In this document: positions 17,554 through 26,221 of the stretch, one piece after another | Layout: each line of letters opens with the position of its first letter | Numbering within the stretch: the stretch's first letter is position 1 | Position numbers and translations under genes: made by a program | Origin: PALSA-911 sp037442565 | Lineage (GTDB): Bacteria > Pseudomonadota > Alphaproteobacteria > Acetobacterales > Acetobacteraceae | Direction of reading: 5' to 3' | Length of the DNA: 64,000 nucleotides | Assembly (NCBI GenBank): GCA_037442565.1 | Contig: JBBIQA010000003.1 | Coordinates: 11,426 to 75,425 of the forward strand | The notes under the pieces: model-generated | Databases searched by the model: none | Told to the model about the DNA's origin: nothing | What the model saw: only the letters and a program-made list of their open reading frames with translations

Positions 17554-19394
17554 TGGCCAGTTCGCTGCTTCGCGTCCTCACCTGCGGCAGTGTGGATGAC
17601 GGCAAATCGACCCTGATCGGGCGGCTGCTGTTCGAGTTCGGTACGGTGCCGGAAGACGTAATGGCGGCGCTGGAGCGCGACAGCAAACGCTTCGGCACGG
17701 TGGCCGAGGGCGTGGACTACGCGCTGCTGGTGGACGGGTTGTCGGCCGAGCGCGAGCAAGGCGTGACGATCGACGTCGCCTACCGCTTCTTCCAGACCGC
17801 GAGCCGGCGCTTCATCCTGGCCGACGCGCCGGGGCACGAGCAGTACACGCGGAACATGGCCACCGGCGCGTCCACCGCGGATGTGGCGGTGCTGCTGGTG
17901 GACGCGCGCAAGGGCCTGCTGGCGCAGACCCGCCGGCACGCGGCGATCGCCTGGCTGATGGGGGTCCGCCAGATCGTGCTGGTGGTGAACAAGATGGACC
18001 TGGCGGGCTTCGAGCAGGGCGTGTTCGAGCGCATCGTCGCGGATTTCGATGCCCTGCGCGCCCGCCTCGGCGACATTCCGGTGACCGCGATTCCGATCTG
18101 CGCGCGCGATGGCGACAATGTCATCCAGCCCGGCGAGCGCATGGGCTGGTATGGCGGCCCGTCGCTGCTGGCGGCGCTGGAAGCCGCCCAGCCAGCCCGC
18201 GAAGCCGCCGGCCGGCCGTTCCGGATGCCGGTGCAGCTGGTCAACCGCCCGGATCCGTCGTTTCGCGGCTATGCCGGGACGGTCGCCTCCGGACGGGTCC
18301 GCCCCGGCGATGCGATCGCCAATGCCGCCGGCGCGGTCGCGGCCTGCGTCGCACGCATCGTAACGATGGACGGCGACCTGCTGGAAGCATCGGCGGGCGA
18401 GGCGGTGACGCTGGTGCTGGACCGCGAGATCGACGTCTCGCGCGGCGACGTGCTGGCGGCGGAACCGGCGCCGGTGGCGGCCGACGAGCTGACCGCCTGG
18501 GTCGTCTGGATGACCGACACCCCTTTGTTCCGCGGCCGGGCCTATGGGGTCATGCTGGGCACGCGCACGGTCACCGGCACGGTGACGGCGCTGGCGGCGA
18601 AGCTCGATATCGATACGCTGGAGGAAGTCCCGGTTCAGGAGCTGCGGCTGAACGAGATCGGGCGCGTGACGATCTCGCTCACCCGGCCGCTGATCTGCGA
18701 GCCCTATGCCGACAGCCGCACGCTGGGTGGTTTCATTCTGGTCGATCGCCTGTCCGGCGATACCGTCGGCGCGGGCATGGTGATCGCCGCCAGGGCGCGG
18801 CCGCGCAATCTGCACTGGCACCAGCTGGACGTGGACAAGACCGTGCGCGCCGCGCTGAAGGGCCAGAAGCCGGCGGTGCTGTGGTTCACCGGGCTGTCCG
18901 CCTCCGGCAAGTCCACCATCGCCAACCTGGTGGAGCGGCGGCTGGCGGCGATGGGCCGGCACACGATGGTGCTGGACGGCGACAACGTGCGCCACGGGCT
19001 GAATCGCGATCTGGGTTTCACCGAGGCGGACCGGGTGGAGAACATCCGCCGCATCGCCGAGGTGGCGAAACTGTTCGTCGATGCCGGGCTGATCGTGCTG
19101 GTGTCGTTCATCTCCCCGTACCGCGCCGAGCGCGGCCTGGCGCGCGACACGGTGGAAGCCGGCGAGTTCATCGAGATCTATGTCGATACCCCGGTGGAGG
19201 AATGCCGGCGGCGCGATCCGAAGGGGCTGTACGTGAAGGCGGATGCCGGGCAGTTGCGCAATTTCACCGGCGTGGACGCGCCGTACGAAGCGCCCACGGC
19301 GCCGGAGCTGCATCTGCCGACCATGGAACAGCCGGCGGAGGCACTGGCCGAGCAGGTGGTGGCGGAACTGCGCGCCCGCGGCATCATTTCCTGA
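17553..19394 (+). CDS. cysNC: Fused sulfate adenylyltransferase GTPase / APS kinase CysNC
   Basis: 613-aa bifunctional enzyme. The N-terminal part is the CysN GTPase that drives APS synthesis: G1 GSVDDGKST (12-20), DAPGHEQYT (G3), NKMD (G4). The C-terminal part from about residue 441 is APS kinase CysC with P-loop GLSASGKST (447-455), DGDNVRHGLN and FISPYRAERGLARD; it phosphorylates APS to PAPS. CysNC fusions are common in alphaproteobacteria. PAPS serves reductive assimilation or sulfation; no reductase or sulfotransferase gene is nearby, so either use is possible. Confidence 0.97.
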   Translation: MASSLLRVLTCGSVDDGKSTLIGRLLFEFGTVPEDVMAALERDSKRFGTVAEGVDYALLVDGLSAEREQGVTIDVAYRFFQTASRRFILADAPGHEQYTRNMATGASTADVAVLLVDARKGLLAQTRRHAAIAWLMGVRQIVLVVNKMDLAGFEQGVFERIVADFDALRARLGDIPVTAIPICARDGDNVIQPGERMGWYGGPSLLAALEAAQPAREAAGRPFRMPVQLVNRPDPSFRGYAGTVASGRVRPGDAIANAAGAVAACVARIVTMDGDLLEASAGEAVTLVLDREIDVSRGDVLAAEPAPVAADELTAWVVWMTDTPLFRGRAYGVMLGTRTVTGTVTALAAKLDIDTLEEVPVQELRLNEIGRVTISLTRPLICEPYADSRTLGGFILVDRLSGDTVGAGMVIAARARPRNLHWHQLDVDKTVRAALKGQKPAVLWFTGLSASGKSTIANLVERRLAAMGRHTMVLDGDNVRHGLNRDLGFTEADRVENIRRIAEVAKLFVDAGLIVLVSFISPYRAERGLARDTVEAGEFIEIYVDTPVEECRRRDPKGLYVKADAGQLRNFTGVDAPYEAPTAPELHLPTMEQPAEALAEQVVAELRARGIIS

Positions 19395-19522
19395 CCGTCT
19401 CCCCATCCGGCAGCATGCCGGCTGGTGTGCTGGCTGGCGTGCCGGGCGGGGGTGCGGATACACTCAGCGCAGCGTGCGCGCCGGCACCCGGATCGGCGGC
19501 AGGACGCGGGGAGGATGGAACC

Positions 19523-20380
19523 ATGCCGGCAAACGATGCCCCGATCATCGATGCTCAGGTGCATGCCTACGAACGCGACCATCCGGGCCGCCCCTGGGCG
19601 GCCGTTCTGCACGGCCCGCCCGAGGTGACCGGGGAGCAGATGGTCGCCGCCATGGACGCGGTGGGGGTCGACGGCGCGCTGCTGGTCTCTCCCTTCACCA
19701 TGTACCGCTACGATGCCAGCTACGCCCTCGCGGTGCACGCGGCGCACCCCGGCCGCTTCGCCCTGATCAAGCCGGTCGATCCCGCCGATCCTGGCGTTGC
19801 CGATACCATCGCCGACTGGGCAGCGACCGAGGGCACGGTCGCCATCCGCATCATGCTCAACCGCGGCGTATCGGAAGACGCCGCCGATCCCGGCATCCGC
19901 CGGGTGCTCGCCGCCGCGGCACGGCATTCCCTGCCGGTGAACCTGCTGTGCTGGGGGCGGCTGGAGCAGGCCCGGCTGCTGGCGGCGGGCAATCCGGACA
20001 CGGTTCTGGTGATCGATCATCTCGGCCTGCAACAGCCGTTCGAGCCGCCGGTCCCCGCCGAGCCGTTCGCCGACCTGCCGAAGCTGCTGGCGCTGGCGGC
20101 GCACCGGAACGTGATGGTGAAGATCAGCGGCGCCTGCACGCTGTCGCACGAGCCGTTTCCGTACAACGATCTGTGGGATCCGCTGTGGCGGATCTTCGAC
20201 GCCTTCGGCCTGGATCGTTGCATGTGGGGCACCGACTGGACCCGGGCGGTGGAACTGCTGACCTACGGCCAGGGCGTCGAGGCGTTTCGCCTCAGCCCGC
20301 GGCTGTCCGACAGCGAGCGCGCGGTACTGATGGGCGGGACCCTGCAGCGGGTCTATGGCTGGTCCCCGTCCAAGGCCTGA
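19523..20380 (+). CDS. Amidohydrolase 2 family protein
   Basis: 285-aa TIM-barrel metal-dependent hydrolase (amidohydrolase 2, PF04909). Near the N-terminus IDAQVHAYERDHP replaces the canonical DxHxH: one His is kept (DAQVH), while the second is Tyr/Glu-like, as in several non-zinc or decarboxylase members. VIDHLGL holds the mid-domain His and MWGTDWTRA the C-terminal metal Asp. These enzymes cleave lactones or decarboxylate aromatic or keto acids. The start at 19523 follows a GGGGAGGA site. The gene follows cysNC by 128 nt, but a functional link is doubtful. Confidence 0.85.
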   Translation: MPANDAPIIDAQVHAYERDHPGRPWAAVLHGPPEVTGEQMVAAMDAVGVDGALLVSPFTMYRYDASYALAVHAAHPGRFALIKPVDPADPGVADTIADWAATEGTVAIRIMLNRGVSEDAADPGIRRVLAAAARHSLPVNLLCWGRLEQARLLAAGNPDTVLVIDHLGLQQPFEPPVPAEPFADLPKLLALAAHRNVMVKISGACTLSHEPFPYNDLWDPLWRIFDAFGLDRCMWGTDWTRAVELLTYGQGVEAFRLSPRLSDSERAVLMGGTLQRVYGWSPSKA

Positions 20381-20389
20381 CCGAAGGCC

Positions 20390-20415
20390 GCGCGTGCGCC
20401 CGCAGACGCACGCGC
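20390..20415. terminator. Bidirectional terminator-like hairpin
   Basis: Perfect 9-bp stem GCGCGTGCG/CGCACGCGC with an 8-nt loop, between the convergent stops at 20380 and 20438. No T-run. Confidence 0.55.
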
Positions 20416-20437
20416 ACCCCCGATCCGGCGTTACGCC

Positions 20438-21679
20438 TCAGGCCTTGATCATCGGGCAGTGGCCGTCGGCGAGCGGGCGGAAGGCCTGGTCCATCGGGAT
20501 CGTGCGGCGCAGGTTGTAATAGTCCCACGGTCCCTTGGACTGGGCCGGCGATTTCACCTCGAACAGGTACAGGGCGTGGATCACCCTTCCGTCGGGACGG
20601 ATCACGCTCTTGCCGAAGATCGGGTCCTCCACCGGGATGGAACGCATCCGGGCGATCACCGCGCGCCCGCTTGCCTTCGCCTTGTCCACGCCCATCGCCG
20701 CGACCGCCTTCAGGTAATGGGTGACGGCGGAATATTGCCCGGCCTGCGGCGAGTTCGGCACCGCGCCGCCGGTAGACTTGGCGGCGAAGCGCTTGGCGAA
20801 GGCGCGCGTGCCGTCGTTCAGGTTCCAGTAATAGGGCTCGCTCAGCAGCACGCCCTGCGCCGTTTGCAGGCCCATGCCATGCACGTCGTTGATCAGCAGC
20901 AGCATGCCGGCGACCTTCTGTCCGCCCTTCATCAGGCCGAACTCGGCAGCCTGCTTCAGGCAGTTCTGCGTGTCGCTGCCGCCGTTCGCCAGGCCGACCA
21001 CCTTCGCGCCGCTCGCCTTCGCCTGCAGGATATAGGCGGAGAAATCCGTGGTGCCGGGGAACGGGTGCGCCGCCTCGCCCAGCACCTTGCCGCCGGCAGC
21101 GCGCACGAAGGCGGCGGAGTCGTTCGCCAGCGAGTGGCCGAAGGCGTAGTCGGCGGTGATGAAGAACCAGGTGTTGCCGCCCTCCTTCACCAGCGCGTCC
21201 ACGACGGCATGCGGCATCGACCAGGTGTCGTAGGCCCAGTGCAGATGGTTCGGACCGCAGCGCGGGCCGGTGAGGTCGGCCGAGGCCGCGCCGGTGAAGA
21301 TCGCCAGCTTGTCCTTGGCCTTCGCCATGTCGCCGACCGCAAAGGCGGCGGAGGACAGCGGCAGATCCATGACCAGATCCACCCCCTTGTTGTCATACCA
21401 GTCGCCGGCGATGGCCAGCGCCACGTCCGGCTTCAGCTGCATGTCGGCGGATAGCAGCTCCACCTTGATGTGCGGATGGGTCCTGGCGAAATCATCGATC
21501 CCCATCTGCGTGGCCAGCACCGAGCCGGGGCCGGTGTTGGCGGCGTAGGCGCCGGCCATGTCGGTGAGCACACCGATGCGAATGGTCTGGTCCGCCCGGG
21601 CCCGGCCCGGCAGCGCCAGGCTGGCTCCGGCGGCGGCGGTGGTTCCGAGCAAGGTGCGGCGGCGGATGGCTTGCGTCAT
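20438..21679 (-). CDS. Orphan HAAT-type periplasmic substrate-binding protein A
   Basis: 413 aa, Peripla_BP_6 (LivK-like) fold. The N-terminus MTQAIRRRTLLGTTAAAGAS is a twin-arginine signal (RRRTLLG) with cleavage near RARA, so the protein is exported, probably folded. The mature start IRIGVLTDMAGAYAANTGPG and DLVMDLPLSSAAFAVGDMA fit family members that bind aromatic acids, amides or urea. I begin at 21679, where GGGAGAG precedes; the frame reaches 21712 without a better site. No permease or ATPase genes adjoin it; it may feed the liv system at 3.4-8 kb or another locus. Confidence 0.9.
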   Translation of the reverse strand: MTQAIRRRTLLGTTAAAGASLALPGRARADQTIRIGVLTDMAGAYAANTGPGSVLATQMGIDDFARTHPHIKVELLSADMQLKPDVALAIAGDWYDNKGVDLVMDLPLSSAAFAVGDMAKAKDKLAIFTGAASADLTGPRCGPNHLHWAYDTWSMPHAVVDALVKEGGNTWFFITADYAFGHSLANDSAAFVRAAGGKVLGEAAHPFPGTTDFSAYILQAKASGAKVVGLANGGSDTQNCLKQAAEFGLMKGGQKVAGMLLLINDVHGMGLQTAQGVLLSEPYYWNLNDGTRAFAKRFAAKSTGGAVPNSPQAGQYSAVTHYLKAVAAMGVDKAKASGRAVIARMRSIPVEDPIFGKSVIRPDGRVIHALYLFEVKSPAQSKGPWDYYNLRRTIPMDQAFRPLADGHCPMIKA

Positions 21680-21779
21680 GGCGAGCTTCTCTCTCCCTGT
21701 TTCTGGCCTCATTGGCGGGCCAGCTCTGCGAATGGAATACTGGCCGGTATTGGCGGCCCCGGCCAGTGCGAATTATTTC

Positions 21780-21817
21780 CCGCTCCGGCGCCCGGCCAGA
21801 GCCGGGCGCCGGAGCGG
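21780..21817. terminator. Strong hairpin, terminator of binding protein B
   Basis: Perfect 17-bp GC-rich stem (arms 21780-21796 and 21801-21817, loop CAGA), 9 nt past the stop of the minus-strand gene that ends at 21826. On the minus strand it is followed by GGAAATAATT, a weak A/T tract. Confidence 0.75.
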
Positions 21818-21825
21818 CTGCGTGG

Positions 21826-23061
21826 TCAGACGCCGGCGCCTTCGATCAGATCGCCGAAACGGTCCCAGCTTTTTCCGTTCCATTTCATCAGTTGCAGCTG
21901 GCGCATCGGGCGGTAGTTGGTGGGGCTGGTCTGGATCTTCATGCCCGGCAGGGTTACCGGGTTGTCGGTCTCGTGCAGGTGGGTGGCCTGCTTCATGATG
22001 TTCTCACGCGAGAGATCCCGCCCGCATTGCTGCAGCACCGTTACCAGCGTGTGGGAGACGCCGAAGCCGAACACGTTGGCGGTATCGACGATGTCGCCCT
22101 CAGGATACCATTTGCGCATGAAGGCGCGCCATTGCGTCATGCCGGGATCGTCTTTCCAGGCCGGGTCCGTGGCATCCTTCAGGTAGCCCGAGCTGATGAT
22201 CCCGATGCCCTTCTCCGCCCCGGCCGGCAGCATGACGGAGCCGGCGGAGATCGACACGTTGCTCAGCACATGCATCGGTTTCCAGTTCATTTCATAAACG
22301 CGTCGGATGGTCTGGGCGGCGAATTTCGGCGTCGCCGCTGTGACCAGCGTGTCGCAGCCCGCCGATTGCAGCGTAACCAGTTGGCTGTCCACCGTGGCGT
22401 CGGTCACCTCGTAGGAGACGGCAGTGACCTTGCCAGCGAACTTGTCGCCCAGGATGTCCTTGAAGCCGTTGTAGTAATCCTTGCCGAAATCGTCGTTCTG
22501 GTAGATCAGGCCGATCTTGGCGTCCGGCTTCATCCGCTGCACGTATTTGGCGTAGATCTGCGCCTCCACCCGGTAGCTGGGCGACCACATCAGCGTCCAC
22601 GGATGTTCCTTGTAATCCGCCCATTTGTCCGCCCCGGTGGAGATGAACAGATGCGGCACCTTCTTCTGGTTCAGGTATTTGTAGATGGCCGTGTTGGTCG
22701 GGGTGCCGAGCGGATTGAACATCAGCGCGACGTCGTCCTGCTCCACCAGCTTGCGCACCATCTCCACCGTTTTCGGCGGGCTGTAGCCGTCATCGTAGGA
22801 AATGTAAGTGATCTTGCGACCGTGCACGCCGCCGGCGTCGTTGATCATCCGGAAATATGCGGCCTCGGCCTTGGAGATCGTTCCATAGGCCGACGCGGGT
22901 CCCGAATAGGCGTTGGTGTTGCCGATCTTGATCTCGGTATCGGTCACGCCAGGGGTTGTGGCCGCGCGCGCGATCGATGGCGCGGCCAATGGCAGGGCCG
23001 CGGCGGCTGCGGCGCCGCGCAGCAGGGAGCGGCGGCGGATGAGCATTTTAGTGGGCAGCAT
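21826..23061 (-). CDS. Orphan HAAT-type periplasmic substrate-binding protein B
   Basis: 411 aa, LivK-like. AGGAGG lies 7 nt before the ATG at 23061. The leader MLPTKMLIRRRSLLRGAAAAA is a Tat-like signal with cleavage near SIARA. The mature chain has GVTDTEIKIGNTNAYSGPAS, DDGYSPPKTVEMVRKLVEQD and GLIYQNDDFGKDYYNGFKD, typical of Peripla_BP_6. It resembles binding protein A only in fold. A strong hairpin separates it from A, so the two are separate transcripts. No permease genes lie nearby. Confidence 0.9.
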   Translation of the reverse strand: MLPTKMLIRRRSLLRGAAAAAALPLAAPSIARAATTPGVTDTEIKIGNTNAYSGPASAYGTISKAEAAYFRMINDAGGVHGRKITYISYDDGYSPPKTVEMVRKLVEQDDVALMFNPLGTPTNTAIYKYLNQKKVPHLFISTGADKWADYKEHPWTLMWSPSYRVEAQIYAKYVQRMKPDAKIGLIYQNDDFGKDYYNGFKDILGDKFAGKVTAVSYEVTDATVDSQLVTLQSAGCDTLVTAATPKFAAQTIRRVYEMNWKPMHVLSNVSISAGSVMLPAGAEKGIGIISSGYLKDATDPAWKDDPGMTQWRAFMRKWYPEGDIVDTANVFGFGVSHTLVTVLQQCGRDLSRENIMKQATHLHETDNPVTLPGMKIQTSPTNYRPMRQLQLMKWNGKSWDRFGDLIEGAGV

Positions 23062-23075
23062 GGTCTTTCCTCCTT

Positions 23076-23342
23076 TTATTCGTGCTCTTCGGCACTGGAC
23101 TTAGACGCTGGGCACGCACCGGGCCGGCGGCCTGCGCCGAACCGGTCCACCGGAAGGCTAGCCGCCTGGGCGGCCGGATGCCAATGGGCGTAATATCCGG
23201 CATCGCGCGGCACGCAGGCGGCGAGGCTGGCGTTGCGCTCGTGCCAGCCATAGACTGCTTGAAGGCTGGGGCGCGGCCGCTTGCTCGGGTCCTCGATCGC
23301 GAGCCATGGCTCGGCATCCGGCCGGAAATCGGGGGAACGCAT
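23076..23342 (-). CDS. Possible small hypothetical protein
   Basis: A minus-strand frame of 88 codons in the 279-bp divergent gap between binding protein B and the MBL gene. By eye it has high third-position GC like the neighbouring real genes and a natural-looking composition (SLQAVYGWHERNASLAACVP), but I recognise no family. It starts at an ATG at 23342, overlapping the MBL start by 2 nt, and has no convincing ribosome-binding site. It may be a real small gene, a gene remnant, or chance. Confidence 0.3.
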   Translation of the reverse strand: MRSPDFRPDAEPWLAIEDPSKRPRPSLQAVYGWHERNASLAACVPRDAGYYAHWHPAAQAASLPVDRFGAGRRPGACPASKSSAEEHE

Positions 23343-24090
23343 GGAAACCAGAATCGATGAAATCGCCGACGGCATCTATCGCTTCTCGACATGCGTGGCG
23401 GAGATAGCGCCTCCTGCCGGTTTCACCTTCAACCAGTTTCTCGTTCTTGGGGACGAGCCCCTGCTGTTCCATACCGGTCTACGGCGAATGTTCCCCCTCA
23501 TACGGTCGGCTGTCAGCCGCGTCATTCCGCCCGAGCGGCTGCGTTGGATCACCTTCGGCCACTATGAGGCGGACGAGTGCGGTGCGATGAACGAGTGGCT
23601 GGCGGCCGCGCCGCGGGCCGAGGTGGCGCACGGACAGACCGGTTGCCTGGTGTCGCTGAACGACATGGCCGACCGCGCGCCGCGCGTCCTGCAGGATGGC
23701 GAAACGATCGACCTGGGGCAGGGAAAGCGGGTCCGCTACATCGACACGCCGCACATCCCACATGGCTGGGAGGCGGGCGTGCTTTACGAGGAGACAACCG
23801 GAACCCTGCTGTGCGGCGACCTGTTCGCCCAGCTCGGCAATGGTCCCGCGTTGACGCAGGACGATATTGTCGGGCCCGCGATCGTCGCCGAGGACATATT
23901 CAGGTCTTCCAGCCTGAACCCTGCCACGGGCGCAACGATCCGCGGGCTGGCGGAGCTGTCACCGCGCACGTTGGCGCTGATGCATGGTCCGTCGTTTTCC
24001 GGCGATGGCGCGGCCGCGCTACGCGCCCTGGCCGAGAATTACGACCAGCGCATTTCCGCGGCTGGTGCGATCGCGCAAGGCGGGCGCTGA
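23341..24090 (+). CDS. MBL-fold protein of the flavodiiron/ODP type
   Basis: 249-aa metallo-beta-lactamase-fold protein. Instead of HxHxDH it has GHYEADECG: the H-x-E-x-D pattern used by flavodiiron proteins and oxygen-sensing ODP proteins to hold two irons, although the next residue, normally His, is Glu. The remaining ligands fit: VAHGQTG, CGDLF and LMHGPSF. There is no flavodoxin domain, so it is the stand-alone diiron type. Members bind or reduce O2 or NO; here it may sense or scavenge oxygen. The start at 23341 is preceded by CGGGGGAAC. fumC follows on the same strand after 101 nt. Confidence 0.8.
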   Translation: METRIDEIADGIYRFSTCVAEIAPPAGFTFNQFLVLGDEPLLFHTGLRRMFPLIRSAVSRVIPPERLRWITFGHYEADECGAMNEWLAAAPRAEVAHGQTGCLVSLNDMADRAPRVLQDGETIDLGQGKRVRYIDTPHIPHGWEAGVLYEETTGTLLCGDLFAQLGNGPALTQDDIVGPAIVAEDIFRSSSLNPATGATIRGLAELSPRTLALMHGPSFSGDGAAALRALAENYDQRISAAGAIAQGGR

Positions 24091-24191
24091 GCGGCGCGGG
24101 GGTAAGATGGCTTCTACGGCTGGGACGCATAATCATCCCTGCGCAGCCGCTGCGTGCGGCGTCGACATTCGTTACCGGAGAGAGCAACGCC

Positions 24192-25595
24192 ATGGCCCCC
24201 ACACGGCAGGAAACCGACAGCCTCGGCGTGGTGGAAGTTCCCGCCGACCGCCTCTGGGGCGCGCAGACGCAGCGGTCGCTGCAATATTTCAGCATCGGCC
24301 GCGACCTGATGCCGCCCGAGATGATCGCCGCCTATGCGCTACTGAAGAAGGCCGCCGCCGACGCCAACCACGCCGGCGGACGGCTCGCCGGCCCGGTCCA
24401 CGCGCTGATCGTGCAGGCCTGCGACGAGATCCTCGCCGGGCGGCATCACGACATGTTTCCGCTGCATGTGTGGATGACCGGCAGCGGCACGCAGTTCAAC
24501 ATGAACGTGAACGAGGTCATCGCGAACCGGTGCTGCCAACTCGCGGGCACCGCGCTCGGCAGCAAGGATCCGGTGCACCCCAACGACCATGTGAACATGT
24601 CGCAATCGTCCAACGACACGTTCCCCTCCGCCATGTGCATCGCGGCCGCGACCGGCGTGACCGGGCGGCTGCTGCCGGCGGTGACCGCGCTCTGCGACGC
24701 GATCGCCGCGAAGGCCGAGGCATGGCAGGACATCGTCAAGATCGGCCGCACCCACATGCAGGACGCCACGCCGATCACCCTCGGCCAGGAATGGTTCGGC
24801 TATGTCGGAATGCTGGGCGATAACCTCGATCGCCTGCGCGACGCGCTGAAGGGGGTTTATGAATTGGCGCTGGGCGGCACGGCGGTGGGCACCGGGATCA
24901 ACGCCGCGCCCGGCTTCGCCGAGGCGGCCGCTCGCGGGATCGCGCGCCTCACCGCACTGCCCTTCGTCAGCGCCCCCAACAAATTTGCCGTGCAGGGCTC
25001 GCATGACGCGCTGGTGCAGTTGTCCGGCACCCTGCGCACGCTGGCGGTCTCGGTCTACAAGATCGCCAACGACATCCGCCTGATGGCCTGCGGTCCGCGT
25101 GCCGGCTTTGCCGAGTTGCGCCTGCCGGAGAACGAGCCTGGCTCCTCCATCATGCCGGGCAAGGTCAACCCGACCCAGGCCGAGGCGCTGACCATGATCG
25201 CGGTTCAGGTGATGGCCAATGATGTCGCCGCCGGTTTCGGCGGCGCGGGCGGCTATCTGGAAATGAACGTCTACAAGCCGCTGATCATCTTCAACGTGAT
25301 GCAGTCGATCACCCTGCTGAGCGACGGCTGCACGAATTTCCGCCGCTTTCTGGTCGAGGGCACCGAGCCCAACCGAGGAAGGATCCAGGAATACGTCGAA
25401 ACCTCCCTCATGCTGGTGACCGCCCTGGCGCCGGTGATCGGCTACGACAAGGCCTCGCAGATCGCGCATCACGCCACGGACCGCGACCTGACGCTGAAGG
25501 CGGCGGCGCTGGAACTTGGTTTCGTGACGGAAGAGGAATTCGACCGGATCGTGGATCCCGCCAAGATGGTGCGTCCCTACATCGCCGGGGGATAG
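24192..25595 (+). CDS. fumC: Class II fumarate hydratase FumC
   Basis: TCA-cycle enzyme interconverting fumarate and malate, iron-independent, homotetrameric. 467 aa, full length. It has SGTQFNMNVNEVIANR, HVNMSQSSNDTFPSAM, the catalytic-loop signature GSSIMPGKVNPTQAEA and KIGRTHMQDATP. The start at 24192 follows GGAGAGAG; the frame is open well upstream but that part is a shadow of the MBL gene. It converges on the alpha/beta hydrolase with a 5-nt gap. Confidence 0.97.
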   Translation: MAPTRQETDSLGVVEVPADRLWGAQTQRSLQYFSIGRDLMPPEMIAAYALLKKAAADANHAGGRLAGPVHALIVQACDEILAGRHHDMFPLHVWMTGSGTQFNMNVNEVIANRCCQLAGTALGSKDPVHPNDHVNMSQSSNDTFPSAMCIAAATGVTGRLLPAVTALCDAIAAKAEAWQDIVKIGRTHMQDATPITLGQEWFGYVGMLGDNLDRLRDALKGVYELALGGTAVGTGINAAPGFAEAAARGIARLTALPFVSAPNKFAVQGSHDALVQLSGTLRTLAVSVYKIANDIRLMACGPRAGFAELRLPENEPGSSIMPGKVNPTQAEALTMIAVQVMANDVAAGFGGAGGYLEMNVYKPLIIFNVMQSITLLSDGCTNFRRFLVEGTEPNRGRIQEYVETSLMLVTALAPVIGYDKASQIAHHATDRDLTLKAAALELGFVTEEEFDRIVDPAKMVRPYIAGG

Positions 25596-25600
25596 TGCGG

Positions 25601-26221
25601 TTAGGCATCGAACGGCGCCCTGGCCAGGATCTCGCGCCACAGAAGCTCCCAGGTCGGCCAGTCATGGCCGCCTTCGGTGACCGCGGCTCGCCCTTCCGGC
25701 AATTCGGCGGCGAGCAACCGGCCCGCCGCCGCGTAGCGGTCCGCCATTCCGTAGCCCACATACAGGCGGGGCGGCAGCCCGGCCTTGAGGCCGGCCAGCA
25801 GGCGGCGCTCGGTGTCCTGCGCGGCAATCGGTCCTGGCTGCCACCGCGCCAGGCCGCCGGCGGCGGCGACCTCGGCGATCAGCCCGCGCGTGCCGAGGAA
25901 GGGCGCCAGCAGGATCATCCCCTCGATGACCGCCGGATACGCCTGGGCATGGAGCAGCGCCCCCATCGCGCCGAGCGAAATCCCCAGCAGCCACAGCCGC
26001 CGATGCCCGCGCGCCAGGGCCGGGGCGATGATTTCGGCGTGCAGCCACGCAGCCGCGTCGCCCTCCAGGTAGCGTTCGGCCGGCAGGTTCGCAACGATCG
26101 CGTCGACCCCTCCGGCCCCGCCGGCCTGCCGGCGCAGGGCATCGAGGAAGCCGTGCTCAGCGAAATCGCCGGGCTGGAAATAGGCCCCCGGCACCATCAC
26201 CAGAAGCGGGCGATCGGTCAT
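25601..26221 (-). CDS. Alpha/beta hydrolase at the end of the pigment cluster
   Basis: 206-aa serine hydrolase with nucleophile elbow GISLGAMG and a late catalytic His in EGGHDWPTW; an Asp in the loop VGYGMADRY is the likely third member. The ATG at 26221 overlaps the MMPL exporter stop as ATGA, so it belongs to the same transcript as the exporter, LolA-like and acyltransferase genes. In such clusters a hydrolase could release or edit acyl-carrier-bound intermediates; that role is inference. Longer starts up to 26410 run through the exporter gene and are not credible. Confidence 0.8.
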   Translation of the reverse strand: MTDRPLLVMVPGAYFQPGDFAEHGFLDALRRQAGGAGGVDAIVANLPAERYLEGDAAAWLHAEIIAPALARGHRRLWLLGISLGAMGALLHAQAYPAVIEGMILLAPFLGTRGLIAEVAAAGGLARWQPGPIAAQDTERRLLAGLKAGLPPRLYVGYGMADRYAAAGRLLAAELPEGRAAVTEGGHDWPTWELLWREILARAPFDA

